Source of the DNA: Pycnopodia helianthoides
Taxonomy: Eukaryota; Echinodermata; Asteroidea; Forcipulatida; Asteriidae
NCBI GenBank assembly: GCA_032158295.1
Contig: CM063257.1
Span: 14,600,332-14,664,331, forward strand
Length of the DNA stretch: 64,000 bases
Direction of reading: 5' to 3'
In this document: positions 51,701 to 62,284 of the stretch, one piece after another
How positions within the stretch are numbered: position 1 is the stretch's first letter
How the letters are laid out: each line of letters starts with the position of its first letter
Program-made: the position numbers and the translations under genes
Notes under the pieces: generated by a model
Seen by the model: only the letters and a program-made list of their open reading frames with translations
What the model was told of the DNA's origin: nothing
Databases searched by the model: none

Positions 51701-54700
51701 AGAAGAAGAAGAAGATGGAGAAGAACTAAAAATTCAGTTTTTGTCAATTACAAAAACAAGGTGTTCGTGAGTAATTTCATTAAAGTTGTGATTGATTGAA
51801 TTGGTGACAAAATTTTACCTTATCAATCCAATTTCTGGTTCAGGAGTTATATTCATTCAATATAAAACTTCAACTGCCGGTTTGAACCAAAAGTCAATGT
51901 CATATGAGATCATACTCTTTGTATCGTTTCTTAAGTTGTTACATATCATCCCAACGATGTTTAGATTGTAAAAATCCAATACGTGGTTCAGAAGTTATGA
52001 ATTTTTATAACATGACATTTCAACTTGCGGTTTTTACTGGAAGTCAAGGTCAAACCGGTCACATTTTGAATAGTGCGTGTCAATTTATTTATGACCTTTA
52101 AGATGATATATGGATTGAGAAAATCCAATGCCTGTTTCAGGAGTTATGCATTTTTCAAAATTTAAACATCAATTTCCGGTTCAGACCGGAAGTCAAGGTT
52201 AAAAAGGGTCACATTTTGTGTAGCGCGTGATTAGTTTATGAAGACCTTTTAGATGATGGATGGATTGTAAACATCTTATATGTGGTTCAGAACTTTTGAT
52301 TTTTTCAAATATAAAATTTCAACTTCCGTTTTGAACCGGAAGGCAATGTCAAATGAGGTCACACTTGGTAGCGTTGATGGAGTCTTCTGAGTCCTTTCTT
52401 ATGACTTATAGATGATAACAATAAAACATGTGGTTCAGGATTTGTAATTAATGAAACATTAAATATCAATTTTCGACTTTAACCAGAAGTCAAGGTCAAA
52501 CAGGGTCGCATATTGTGTAGCACGTGATATGTCTAACAAGACATTTCAGATGATGTTTGAATTGTTAAAATCCAACGTGTGGTTCAGGAGTTAAGAATTT
52601 TTCAAATAATTAGATGGATGATCCGCTGGGGTGCAATATGAGCTCTAACACCGACGGATGCGGAATGTATTCCAGCATGGTCCCCACAGCACAATACATT
52701 TACGTGCAAAATAATCACACATGCATTTAACATAGAACGTCAATGAAACTGCACGTGTCAGTGCACGTGTAGAGGAAGTTGACCCTAATTGACCGTCTTA
52801 TTGACGGTCAACTGTTACGTGAGATATGTGTGGCTGTACAGGTACAGCCTATGTTTACGTGTGTTCTTTCACCATCGCGCGTCGTCAATGCGGGTTAACT
52901 TAAACGTGCGCCTTTTTCGACCAGATGTAAAAATCAAAATGTTGTTATCTCTTTGCAACAGTTTGAGCAGGCTTAACGTTCTACAACCTGATACAAAAAA
53001 ATCTGTAAAATGATCAGTCGTTTTTGAGATATGAATTTTTGAAATTTTCAACTTCCGTTTTGAACCAGAGGTCAAGGTCAAATGGGGTCAAATTGTATGT
53101 AGCGTTTTTTGAACTTTCAACGACCTGTCCGATGTTTTATAGATTGTAAAAATCCTACATGTGGTTCAGGAGTTATGATTTTTTTACAAATATTAAACTT
53201 TGAATTAGTGTAATTTGATACCTGATGACGTCATCATGACATCATCAAGTCTGTGTCGTCTTGATACCGAGGTTCAATTGTCTGACAAGTTTCAATGTTC
53301 AATTCACTTTCAATCTAGAGTTATGCTGTAAAAAAGGCAAAAAACAGATTTTTGAAGGAAAATAACCCGAAGGTAAACTTCGACCCAGGGTAACGACCCG
53401 GAAGTAAAGGTCATACGATTTTGTGGTTAACTTTTGAAATGTTGCCCCATTCTTCAACTAAAAGATGCCCAATTATGAACATCGTAGTATAAAGATTGCC
53501 GAAACTACAGCAATAAGCAAATGGTCAATTTTCAATTTTAAAAATCTTGTAATTCAACACCCGATGACGTAATCGTGACGTCATGACAAATGTGTTGTCT
53601 TCATATCGAGGTACAATTGCCTGATGAGTTTTAAGGTTCAATTCAGTTTCAATCTTGAGTTATGCCCGAAAAATGAAAACAAAAACAAAGGCAGACTTTG
53701 ACCTTCCGGTACGACCGGAACTAAAGGTCATAAGATTTTGACGTTAACTTTTGAAATGTTGCCCCAGTCTTGAACTATCAGATGCCCAATTATGAACATC
53801 ATAGCTTTTAAATTCATTGAAATACAGCACATAGCAAATGGTCACTTTTCAACTTAAAAAACCCTGTAATTTGACACCTGATGACGTCATCGTGACGTAA
53901 TGAACACTGTGCCGTCTTCATATTGTGGTTCAATTGTCTGATGAGTTTCAAGGTTCAATTCAGTTTCAATCTTGAGTTATGTTGCCGAGAAGAGTTCCAC
54001 GGAAGAAGAAGATGAAGAAGAAGAAAAAAAAACAAAAAAAAAAAACGGAACAAAAACAAGAGGTGTTCGTGCTTGTATTGCACGAACACCTAAAAAACTA
54101 GACGTACAGTGTTTGTAAACAACAAACACACAGGTGTTCGTGAGTGATGTAAGATTGTGTTTGAATGAAATGGGGACGACATTTAACATAGCAATTAAAT
54201 GTCAGGCAACACGCGTCTTGACATAAGGCTAGCTTCCACTCCGTTGCACTGGAATCAGTCGCGAGTAGTATGCCACATGCCACGTAAGGTATTGGATCGA
54301 GATTTTGATATTTAATGGCCAATTTCACTTAGAAATATATCTCAGGTCGTATGGGGTCACCCTTTGAATGCGATTTGTACAATTCGGCCGGAGCTTTTTT
54401 ATGGTGCAAGTACCTTACATGTAGCATTTATGGTTTTCCGATTATGATTGTTTTTAATATTAAACATTGATTAATTGTTATGACGTCATCGATGACGTCA
54501 ACGCACCAAAACAATTTGGGTGTCATATACATACTACAATCTATATACATAGTAAGTTTCAAGACAATACCCTTCTTGGTTTATGAGAAATGAACGTTTG
54601 AAATCTGAATTTTGAACTTCCGGTTTCAACCGGAAGCAAAGGTCATATGGTGTCACATTGTGTATGTGATTTGCATAATCTGGCAAGAGATTTTTTATTG

Positions 54701-57700
54701 TGCAAATATCTTACATGTAGCATTTGTGATTCTCCAATTATGATTTTTCTAAATATTAAAAAGTGATTTATTGTTATGACGTCATCGATGACATCATCAA
54801 ACCGAATGTCACACATACATATTTAAACACAAAGGTCTAAGTATTTGTGAAGTTTTAAGTCTAAAACGTTAATGGTTCATGAGATATGACGAGTTTTCTT
54901 TATGTAAGAAAATTCAACTTCCGGTTTTGAGCGGAAGTAAAGGTCACATGGGGTCGTACCTAATAAAAGATTTGTAGAACTGTTTAAGGGCCTTCAGATG
55001 ATACAATTATTAAAGGTGTACCATATTTGGTTCATAGGGTACAACGTTTCCGCCAAAAAAACCTTAAACGTCCGTTTTCGACCGGAAGTAAAGGTCACAT
55101 GGGGTCACATTCTGTGTAACAGTTGTAAACAAAATGTTGAACTTTCATATGAAGCAAAGATAATGTATTTATCATTTATGGTTCTCTAGATATGACGATT
55201 TACAGTTTTTCTCATTATTTTTTATTTTGGATGTTATGACGTCGTCGATGACGTCATCGCCCCGAAAAAGTTGCGGTTTCGTCTTTTCACCAAGGTCTAA
55301 GTGCATGATAAGTTTCAAGTCTCTAGGAGTTATACTTTTTGCGAAAATTGCGAGAGAAGGATCTCAGATAAAGTGGAAAAAAAAACAGAACAGTAACAAT
55401 AGGTTTTCGGGCGGAATGCCCGAACACCTACAAAAAAAAAACAGAACAAAAACAAGAGGTGTTCGTGCTTGTATTGCACGAACACCTAAAAACAAAAAAA
55501 CCTAACAAAATCAAGTGTGTTCGTGCTTGTTTTGCACGAACACCTAAAAGAAAATGTTCTCTTAGTTCAGGAGATAAGCAGTTGGCGTCACTAACATATG
55601 ACGTGATGATAACTTTCTTTGTTTATTAAGAAACTCTATCAAGTCACTAGTCTTGGTCCAAGACGTTACTATCGCATACTCGTAACGTAACAACCAGACA
55701 GAGGGCGTGCTTTTCTTGAATTCATCGCAGTTGACGACTGTCTGTATATTTTTGATAATTTGTTTTAGAGGGCGTGACCAAGTTATGGTAATGAAGCATC
55801 GAGTCATGTATTATTCATATTAGTGACTAAATGACAAGCTTGTGAGAGAAGCATCATGTGAAAGGTCATGAGGTCGTCGACACGAGCATGACATTGTGTG
55901 CAGTGCATGCTGTGTAAACATCGCATGCACTCTCGTTTTGATTGACCAAGGCTTCTTCATCGTATTATCAACGCATTTAGCAAGTGATTCTGAAACTATT
56001 CAAGCTAAATTATATACTTGCAGTTGGTTAGGTTTATCGGTTGGTTACTCGACTTTTGAATCTTGTACATTGTCGATTTATAACATGTAATTTGTGAGGT
56101 GTTCGTGCAACAGCGCGAACACTCTTTGTTTTTGTTCGTTTTTTTTTAGGTGTTCGTGCAACAGCGCGAACAACTCATTGTTGAGGTGTTCGTGCAGCAG
56201 CGCGAACAACTCATTGTTTTTGTTCGTTTTTTTAATAGTTTTTCTTCTTCTTCTCAGAGTCGTTTTTTCACAAAAAACGCATAGTTGCGAGGCTTATATC
56301 AAGTTGAAATTTTACACGTAGGTTAATCGTAACTAGGAGATGAAACAGAACTTGTGGCGTCCTGATGACGTCATCGGGTGTCAAATTACAAGCCATTTAA
56401 GGTCAAAAAGTGACCTCATGCCAATGCCTATATATCTCTGAATATGTTCGCTACAGTATTCATATTTGGGCATATGAAAGATCAAGACACGGCCAACATT
56501 TAAAAAGTTAACGCCAAATTCACATGACCTTTACTTCCGGTCGTACCGGAAGGTCAAAAATTGCCTCCATGTAATTCTTAAAAAAACATAAATTTCTGTA
56601 TATCAGATCAACTTCAAATTAACACCATGTTAGGACCGTAATACAACCTCCATCAGGTAGTTGTGACGTCATGATGACGTCATTAGGTGTCAAAGTACAG
56701 TAAATCAAAGTTGAATACTTTAAAAATTCATAACTCGAAAAGTACTTTAGCTTTTATTTCAATCTATACATCATCGGAGAGGTCTTGAAAAATGTAGCAA
56801 TAACTACACAAAGTGTTACACCATTTGACCTTGACTTCCTGTTCAAACCGGTGTTGAAAATTTCAAATTTCAAACTTTAAGAAATATTCATACTATTACA
56901 CATACACTACTCACAAATGTTACACCATGTTGTAGGTCCATAAGCGGTCTCAAACTTTGCCACAGAGATGTTACCTTTTTGACCTTCACTTCCGGTTGAA
57001 ATCGGGTATGCATTGACCCCCTGTTAAACCGCGGGAAAATAGCTGCCCCGTAAACACACACATTGCGTGATCTATACCAGTTGCAATGTGAGCGGCTTTT
57101 TCGCTATTTTGACCGCGAAGTCCAAAGTCCAAACATGCCTGCACTCTAGTCTCTGTTCAAGATTCACGCAACCTGATTTTGGCAATAGCTTTGTTAGTCT
57201 CTAAAACAGCCGGCCATGCAAACCTCGCTAACAAAAAAATGTTGGGCTTTTAATCGTGTGCTTTTTTTTTTTTTTGACTTTTGCTAAAGTGTGTAGCTTG
57301 GAATGCTTTTACTAAGGGTTATTCTAGGTCACTAGAAATAACCAAAATACAATGCATTTTCATAACAATTAACCATTAGTTTGATAAATCTTCCCACATG
57401 GATAAAACACTGGATTGCGCAATCACGGCAATGTGTCTGAGATTGCGCCGCAGTTTATTCCTATCCGAAGGTGAACCACTCGGTTAGTATACATACATGT
57501 ACCCCCGTTGGATTTGTAAATGACCAGCATATGTCATTCCTAGGTAAGTAAAAGTGCTTTTTTAAAGGCATTTGAATGGGAAAGTTACATACCATTTTGT
57601 ACCTTATAAAATCTATTAGTAAGAAAAACACATTTTCTTTTTATCATGACGTCATCGGGTGTCAAGTAACAGTAATTCAAAGCTTATTACTTAAAAAGAT

Positions 57701-58850
57701 CATATCTCCTGAACCACATGTCATAAAGTTGTATTGTTTATTTTGTCTTGTAGCTTACAACATTTGTGAAATTTTGTTCATACGGATGACCCAACTTTGA
57801 CCTTTACTTTTGGTCCAAACAGGAAGCTCAAAAATTCAAGTAATCATATCTGCTAAGCTCCATGTCATAAAGTTGTAATGTTTGTGCTGTCTTGTAGCTT
57901 ACAATACATGTGACATTTTGTTCATATGCATGACCCCACTTTGACATTTCCTTCTGGTCCAAACAGGAAGTTCAAATATTAAAAATCATATTTCCTGAAC
58001 CACATGTCATGAAGTCTTAAGGTAAACCAATCGTCAAGCTCTATTCAGAATGCATTTTATTCACTTAGAATAATTCCCAGCAAGACTACTTTCCGTCACA
58101 ATACCGTTCCCAACAACGCTCCATAGCTAGCTAATTGTTATAAACTCATCGCGATTCATTAATAATTCACAAAAAGGTGCAAATTCGATTGTTGATTGAC
58201 TCCCCCGGAAATTCGGGGAAAAACAATGACTCATTTAAGCAACCTCATACAAGATATCCAAGACCTTCGCTCGAACTAGAAATCGAACCAAGGATAGTGG
58301 CGCCCTCTGTTGTTGGAATTGATCCATAATAGATGCGTTGTTGGAATTGATCCATTTCGATGCGAAGGGCTTGGAACCAAGACCATCACTTGCTATAGTA
58401 TACAGCTTTTACAGACATAAATGGGTAAAGTTAGGATCATACTTTCCAAACAACTTTTTGTTCTTCTTCTTTTCGAAAGGGTAAAGGTAAGTATAAAGCA
58501 TCCGCGAAATTATTCCGTTTAAAGTGTCACCGTTGATAAACCAAGAATAGAAATCGATACGAAAACAAAGGGGGTTTCCGAAGAATGCCGTCACCCACAT
58601 AAACTCGATCGTGCTTACCTGAGAAATCTGCACCCGCTTGAACAAAAGCAACCATCCAGCCAATTAACCAAGTCGACGTGACGAACTGTTCTTGTATGGT
58701 AGGTAACATCATACCAAGGCCCTTTATTAACACAGCCCTTGCTACCTTAGCTGCAAACAAACCGAACACAGCAATCCAACCGTGAAGACCACCATCTCGT
58801 AAAGTATCAATTGAAGAGTGCAGAACGCGCTCAAAGCAGCCAGGATTCAT
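46060..58850 (-). CDS. SLC16-type transporter, copy B (4 exons)
   Basis: Paralogue of the gene at 32362-41895, also 452 residues, with identical exon lengths and phase 1 introns. Exons 5' to 3': 58619-58850, 49275-49418, 46570-47412, 46060-46199. It keeps DGGLHGW, YGWRGTMLLLGG, LNLAVCGALIKPP, ALTDEEQE and GLIYDTLGDYT. It differs in TM8, where copy A has YGIGRGVACVM and copy B has FGVGGTVACVV: a basic residue is lost. By alignment this Arg may match the TM8 Arg important for substrate handling in MCT1, so function may have shifted (inference). No inactivating change is seen. Intron 1 is 9.2 kb, swollen by insertions. Confidence 0.9.
46200..46569 (-). other. SLC16-B intron 3
   Basis: 370 bp, no element recognised. 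Confidence 0.5.
46570..47412 (-). CDS. SLC16-B exon 3 (TM4-TM11)
   Basis: 843 nt, acceptor TACTATCCAG, donor GTGAGT. Contains SAIGILFVITKHLIGCYFTT, YGWRGTMLLLGGLLLNLAVC, VGGTVACVVIGPLVQ and GHVLGWLGLVSGVTLLLLLY. Same length as copy A with many conservative changes in membrane segments. Confidence 0.93.
47618..47822. mobile_element. MITE with ACGATGTGACCTCTG ends
   Basis: AGACGATGTGACCTCTGACG mirrors CAGAGGTCACATCGTCT. Copy A reads straight through (CATGTATATGCTAGTG at 34400), giving an empty site with TA-rich flanks. Confidence 0.8.
48132..48477 (-). mobile_element. TTAA-type MITE, family C
   Basis: TTAAAGGAACATTACAGAAT to TTCTGTAATGTTCCTTTAT. Absent from the matching copy A intron. Confidence 0.75.
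49275..49418 (-). CDS. SLC16-B exon 2 (TM2-TM3)
   Basis: 144 nt, acceptor TTTTTTTCAAAG, donor GTAATT. Encodes MLATPLKERFGARTVLTVSG, VAGISMITASFLSSLY and TLILTIFTG. Confidence 0.92.
49824..55548. mobile_element. 5.7-kb composite non-coding insertion
   Basis: Made of repeated ~300-bp modules: a CTTCCGGTTTGAACCGGAAG palindrome, TCAAGGTCAAATGGGGTCAC, AAAAATCCAATATGTGGTTC, AGGAGTTATGATTTTT, and ATGACGTCATCATGACGTCA. Modules form at least three larger units that open with AGGTGTTCGTGAGTGA (49836, 51750, 54130) and close with a GAAGAAGAAG run and a GGTGTTCGTGC hairpin (54061-54091, 55457-55487, 55514-55545). Copy A lacks the whole block. No ORF longer than about 100 codons looks real. Confidence 0.75.
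55649..58385. mobile_element. 2.7-kb insertion with TCACT target repeat
   Basis: Short inverted ends GTCTTGGTCCAAG and CTTGGAACCAAGAC; TCACT flanks it at 55644-55648 and 58386-58390. Copy A has the single site AAGTCACCAGCTATAG. Inside, 56096-58010 carries the same modules as 49824-55548 in opposite orientation, opening with three GGTGTTCGTGC-type hairpins. Confidence 0.6.
58018..58150. repeat. Inverted repeat, left arm, near SLC16-B exon 1
   Basis: TATTCAGAATGCATTTTATT and CAACAACGCTCCATAGCTAG recur inverted at 59410-59556. The arm lies in intron 1. Confidence 0.7.
58619..58850 (-). CDS. SLC16-B exon 1 (start, TM1)
   Basis: ATG at 58850 in AAAATGA; donor TTCTCAG|GTAAGC, 232 nt. Encodes MNPGCFERVLHSSIDTLRDG, GLHGWIAVFGLFAAKVARAV and WLIGWMVAFVQAGADFS. 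Confidence 0.9.
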
Positions 58851-58944
58851 TTTGGAACGACCGTACTTTACCTTACAGTGAAGTTAGTTTGACATTGATT
58901 ATTGGCAGTTCACTAAGAGTTGTACAGCGAATGTATACCGTGGG

Positions 58945-59404
58945 CGTAGCCTTGATATCAAGGCTGCGTAGACAAGTACTCCGCCTAAAACCATAGAGCA
59001 AGGATACTAAAACCTCAGCCGCCCGAACGCGATACAACCCCAGTCCCCGACAGACTAAAAAAAAATAGCACACCGCACTCTCATCATGCACACACACAGC
59101 GCCTGTACACAGCCCCCCCCCCCCACACACACACCGCTATTGTCCACACACAGCTATCGCACTCAGGCTCACAGCCTTGAAGATATTGTACACTTCCAGA
59201 TCTTATGTGTTTCATTGTTTTTCTTCGCAAATCCGTGGAAAATGGGGGGGGGGGGGGGGTTGGATATGCAAATACCATAACCGCAAGACCCGGAAGTGTA
59301 CAAGATCGTCAAGGCTGTGAGCCTGACGGCTCACGGGCTAGGATTGTGGGCGATAGCGGTGTGTGGAATAGCGGTGTGTTTGAGACTGTGGAAACGAGCG
59401 TTTG
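58945..59404. mobile_element. Truncated foldback, same family as 16038-16652
   Basis: Starts TAGCCTTGATATCAAGGCTG and keeps GACCCGGAAGTGTACAAGAT. The right terminal repeat is missing. It lies about 95 bp upstream of the SLC16-B start codon, where copy A has unrelated sequence. Confidence 0.75.
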
Positions 59405-59409
59405 TGTAC

Positions 59410-59556
59410 GATACGTTTATAACAGCTAGCTAGCTATGGAGCGTTGTTGCGAATGGTCATGTGGCGAAAAGTAGTCTCTTCAGGAATTAGGAAGTACTTC
59501 AGGAAGTACTAAATAAAATGCATTCTGAATAGATCTTGAAGATGGGTTTACCTTAA
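59410..59556. repeat. Inverted repeat, right arm
   Basis: CTAGCTATGGAGCGTTGTTG and AATAAAATGCATTCTGAATA are the reverse complement of 58018-58150, with indels. It directly follows the truncated foldback. Confidence 0.7.
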
Positions 59557-62138
59557 TGAAAAAGATCAATGCTTTTTGGAATTGACGAAAGTTCGACGGA
59601 CATGTCATCTCTTCAAGTCACCAACCTTGCCGAAGGCAATCAGCACCATATGATGATTATGAAACTGTGCAAGGAATCATCACCTCTGAGTCTAAAGCAA
59701 AGATTACGGAAGATGACGAACTTCATCAAGAGTTGTTTTTTTTGTCATCCAACATGTATACAAGAGACCAAGGGAACTATTTACCATGAGGTGTGACAAG
59801 GGCACATGCCTCCACTGTTTAGCTCATTCCGTCCGTGCTGTCGAAGCTGTAAAGACAATCCTTTACGGGTCCCTTGCTTTTTGTACAAGTTTGCAAGGTT
59901 TTCATTAAATAGATATGGCTTTCCAAGATGGCGGACGCCATAAAGGTTTTGGCGGGAACCTGCCAGGAGACAAGTTATTTTAGATTATTTGTACCTTTAA
60001 TGTTGCCATCCAACTACAATCGTTATTGATGGCCTTAGTTGGTAGTCAGTTTTGGCATTATTAGACCTTTTCTAGCGATGTGTTTTATTCCAAAATGTGT
60101 AATTCCGGGGCCGAGAGAAACCCGCCCCGTAGTCATTAATATGAATAGCCTATATAGTTAGTTATGCCTTATTCTTTGAATAACTCGTAGACTAGGATAC
60201 TGTATGTATTAACGTTTAAATTACTACAACATTATTAATTACTCAATTATTTGTGATTCTACTCTATGATGTCGGGAGAAAGACACGTCTTTTGACTTCA
60301 TGTTATTTCTCCGACAGATTTGTGATTTCCAATGTTAGAGAATAAATCTTCAGAAGATCAAAAGTTGTTTCCGCAAATCGTCCTATTTAACCCCGGTCAC
60401 TTGCGTATTGTTATGTTTTTAGCATTATCAAAGAAAAACCTTTGTGTTGTATTTTTTTGGTTTAAGTATTGGTAAAGCGACCTCCACTGCCAACGGGGAT
60501 TTGTTTGTGTTTGTGCGGTGAAACTGGTTGACCTCGTTTTGGTACTTCGGACAGTTGGAACTTTCGTCGCCATTGTACTGTGTGCTATTGTGAATTTTCC
60601 CCGATACATTTTGGACTTGCGTGTGATCTCGATTTTTAGAGGTCATGGTTATTCGGCCAAAGTTTAGGGTTTAGGGTGCCATGGTCGAAAGGCTTGGAGC
60701 ATCCGATTTAAGTTCTGGCTGTGTATTTCCCTTTTGTGGTCAGAAGTTTGTGTTATTCACATTATACATTGAATAATAGTTAAAGGAGTTGGGCATAGCG
60801 GATGCCTCCCAAATAGAAAAAAAGACATATCCCTTTAAAGAAAAATTTCCAGGCCAGGGATGTATTTGTAATCGTCCAGCCATGTGTCTGTCAACATTTA
60901 ATGGGGGTAGACCGACCAGGGTAATCTGAACTTGCCTCAACTGATACCAGGCAGCTCATGATTTTTTGTGTGTTTTGTCTATGGCTCCAGTCAAACAGCA
61001 TATGCCCAGCTCACCACTTGGCAAGTGACCACACTGACTTTATTAAAGGTTCTTGCTTGTAATAATGTCAGTGTGGCCACTGGTGTGTTCTTCATTCATT
61101 CTAGAAGTAATTTACCCCCACTGCTAATTAATGAGTTGCCTATTGTAATGCCTCCCTAAAAATGCGTGTGAATTTTAAAGGGCTAACATGACCAAGGGTT
61201 AAGATGATAAAATAGAATGTAGTTGCAAACAAAAGGGCCTGTGGTATAATCGCCAAACAAACACAAGTTAATGTCCTGACGTTTCGACCATAGCAGAGTA
61301 TTTCTCGAAGGCTACACGAAATGTCAACACAATTGACAAGGTATACAAGCAGACATACAATGCATTACACTATGTCCACTGAATGTAAACACAGACCAGA
61401 CATCTAACCAGGTTTGCTAAAATAATGACAAATTATAACAATATAGTAATAATAATAACAATAATACGGATAACATTATTAATAACCAGTTCTTATACAA
61501 CGTATTTTACAATAACGTATCAATTCGCTTAAAAAAAAAGTGCCCTGGTCATTGGGCCAATAGCATTCCTGTAATGTTTCTCAGCTCCCTGGGGAGCATA
61601 AAGTCCTGTGCTGCTAAGGCGCTCCGAAGTATTTTTTTTTCATACACAATATCAATCTCTACCCTTGCAGGTACCCATACCCTCGTGTGAAAAAAAAAAA
61701 AAAAAAAAAAAAAAAACTGTGACAGTTCTTACTGACCCTCCCTTTCCTATGACCCAAACTTTAAGTAATATTGTGTTGTATGTATGTCTGCTTTCTTGTC
61801 ATGAATGAATTAGTCACTGGAAGAAAAAAAAGAAAGAAAGGAAACAAGTACATGTATGTTGCCAATGTGTGAACTTTGAATATCTGGTGAGTGTTCTTCA
61901 CCTAGGATACCTGGGATACCCCCCCCCCCCCCACACACACACACCCTCCCCCTCCCCCTTCTGTACACAAACACCGACGACTGATGGCTTAATTCAATCA
62001 CGAATGATCTCTTTACAATGTAGGGTCATTATACCAACCCAGAAAAGTCAACTGTGAAAGTCTCACATATTTATGAATATTCTCCGTCATCCAGGTAAAT
62101 GTAACATTGACAAATTTTCTAATCTAGACAACTGGACT
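59557..62138. other. Unassigned intergenic stretch
   Basis: Short ORFs at 59569-59796 (plus, 75 codons) and 60428-60646 (minus, 72 codons) match no family I know. 61270-61330 has a GACGTTTCGACCATAGCAGA retroelement-end motif. 61689-61714 is an A run and 61920-61932 a C run. Confidence 0.4.
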
Positions 62139-62284
62139 TAAAGGCCGTGTCCGAATTAGCGGCTACAGCTACGGCTACGGCTAGATTTCCGCGTCATCAT
62201 GCGTTGAAGTATAGGACGGCCTTAGCAACACCCATAGCAACAGTCGCAGCCCTAGCCGTAGCCGTCATTTCGGATAAGGCCTTA
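62139..62284. mobile_element. MITE with AGGCC-TCCGAA ends
   Basis: TTAAAGGCCGTGTCCGAATT and GCGGCTAC mirror GTAGCCGTCATTTCGGATAA and GGCCTTA; it contains GCGTTGAAGTATAGG, shared with 21240 and 28555. Confidence 0.75.

Larger units (their letters stand above)
49419..58618 (-). other. SLC16-B intron 1
   Basis: 49419-49823, 55549-55648 and 58391-58618 are alignable with copy A; the two intervals between them are separate insertions (49824-55548 and 55649-58385). Confidence 0.65.
45510..58945. repeat. SLC16 duplication unit, copy B
   Basis: Partner of 30500-42000. Exons, splice sites, 3' UTR and short upstream region are alignable by eye; most length difference comes from insertions listed separately. 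Confidence 0.8.

Noticed and set aside
59569..59796. 75-codon plus-strand ORF as a gene
   Set aside because: No recognisable family, no splice context and surrounded by repeat remnants.
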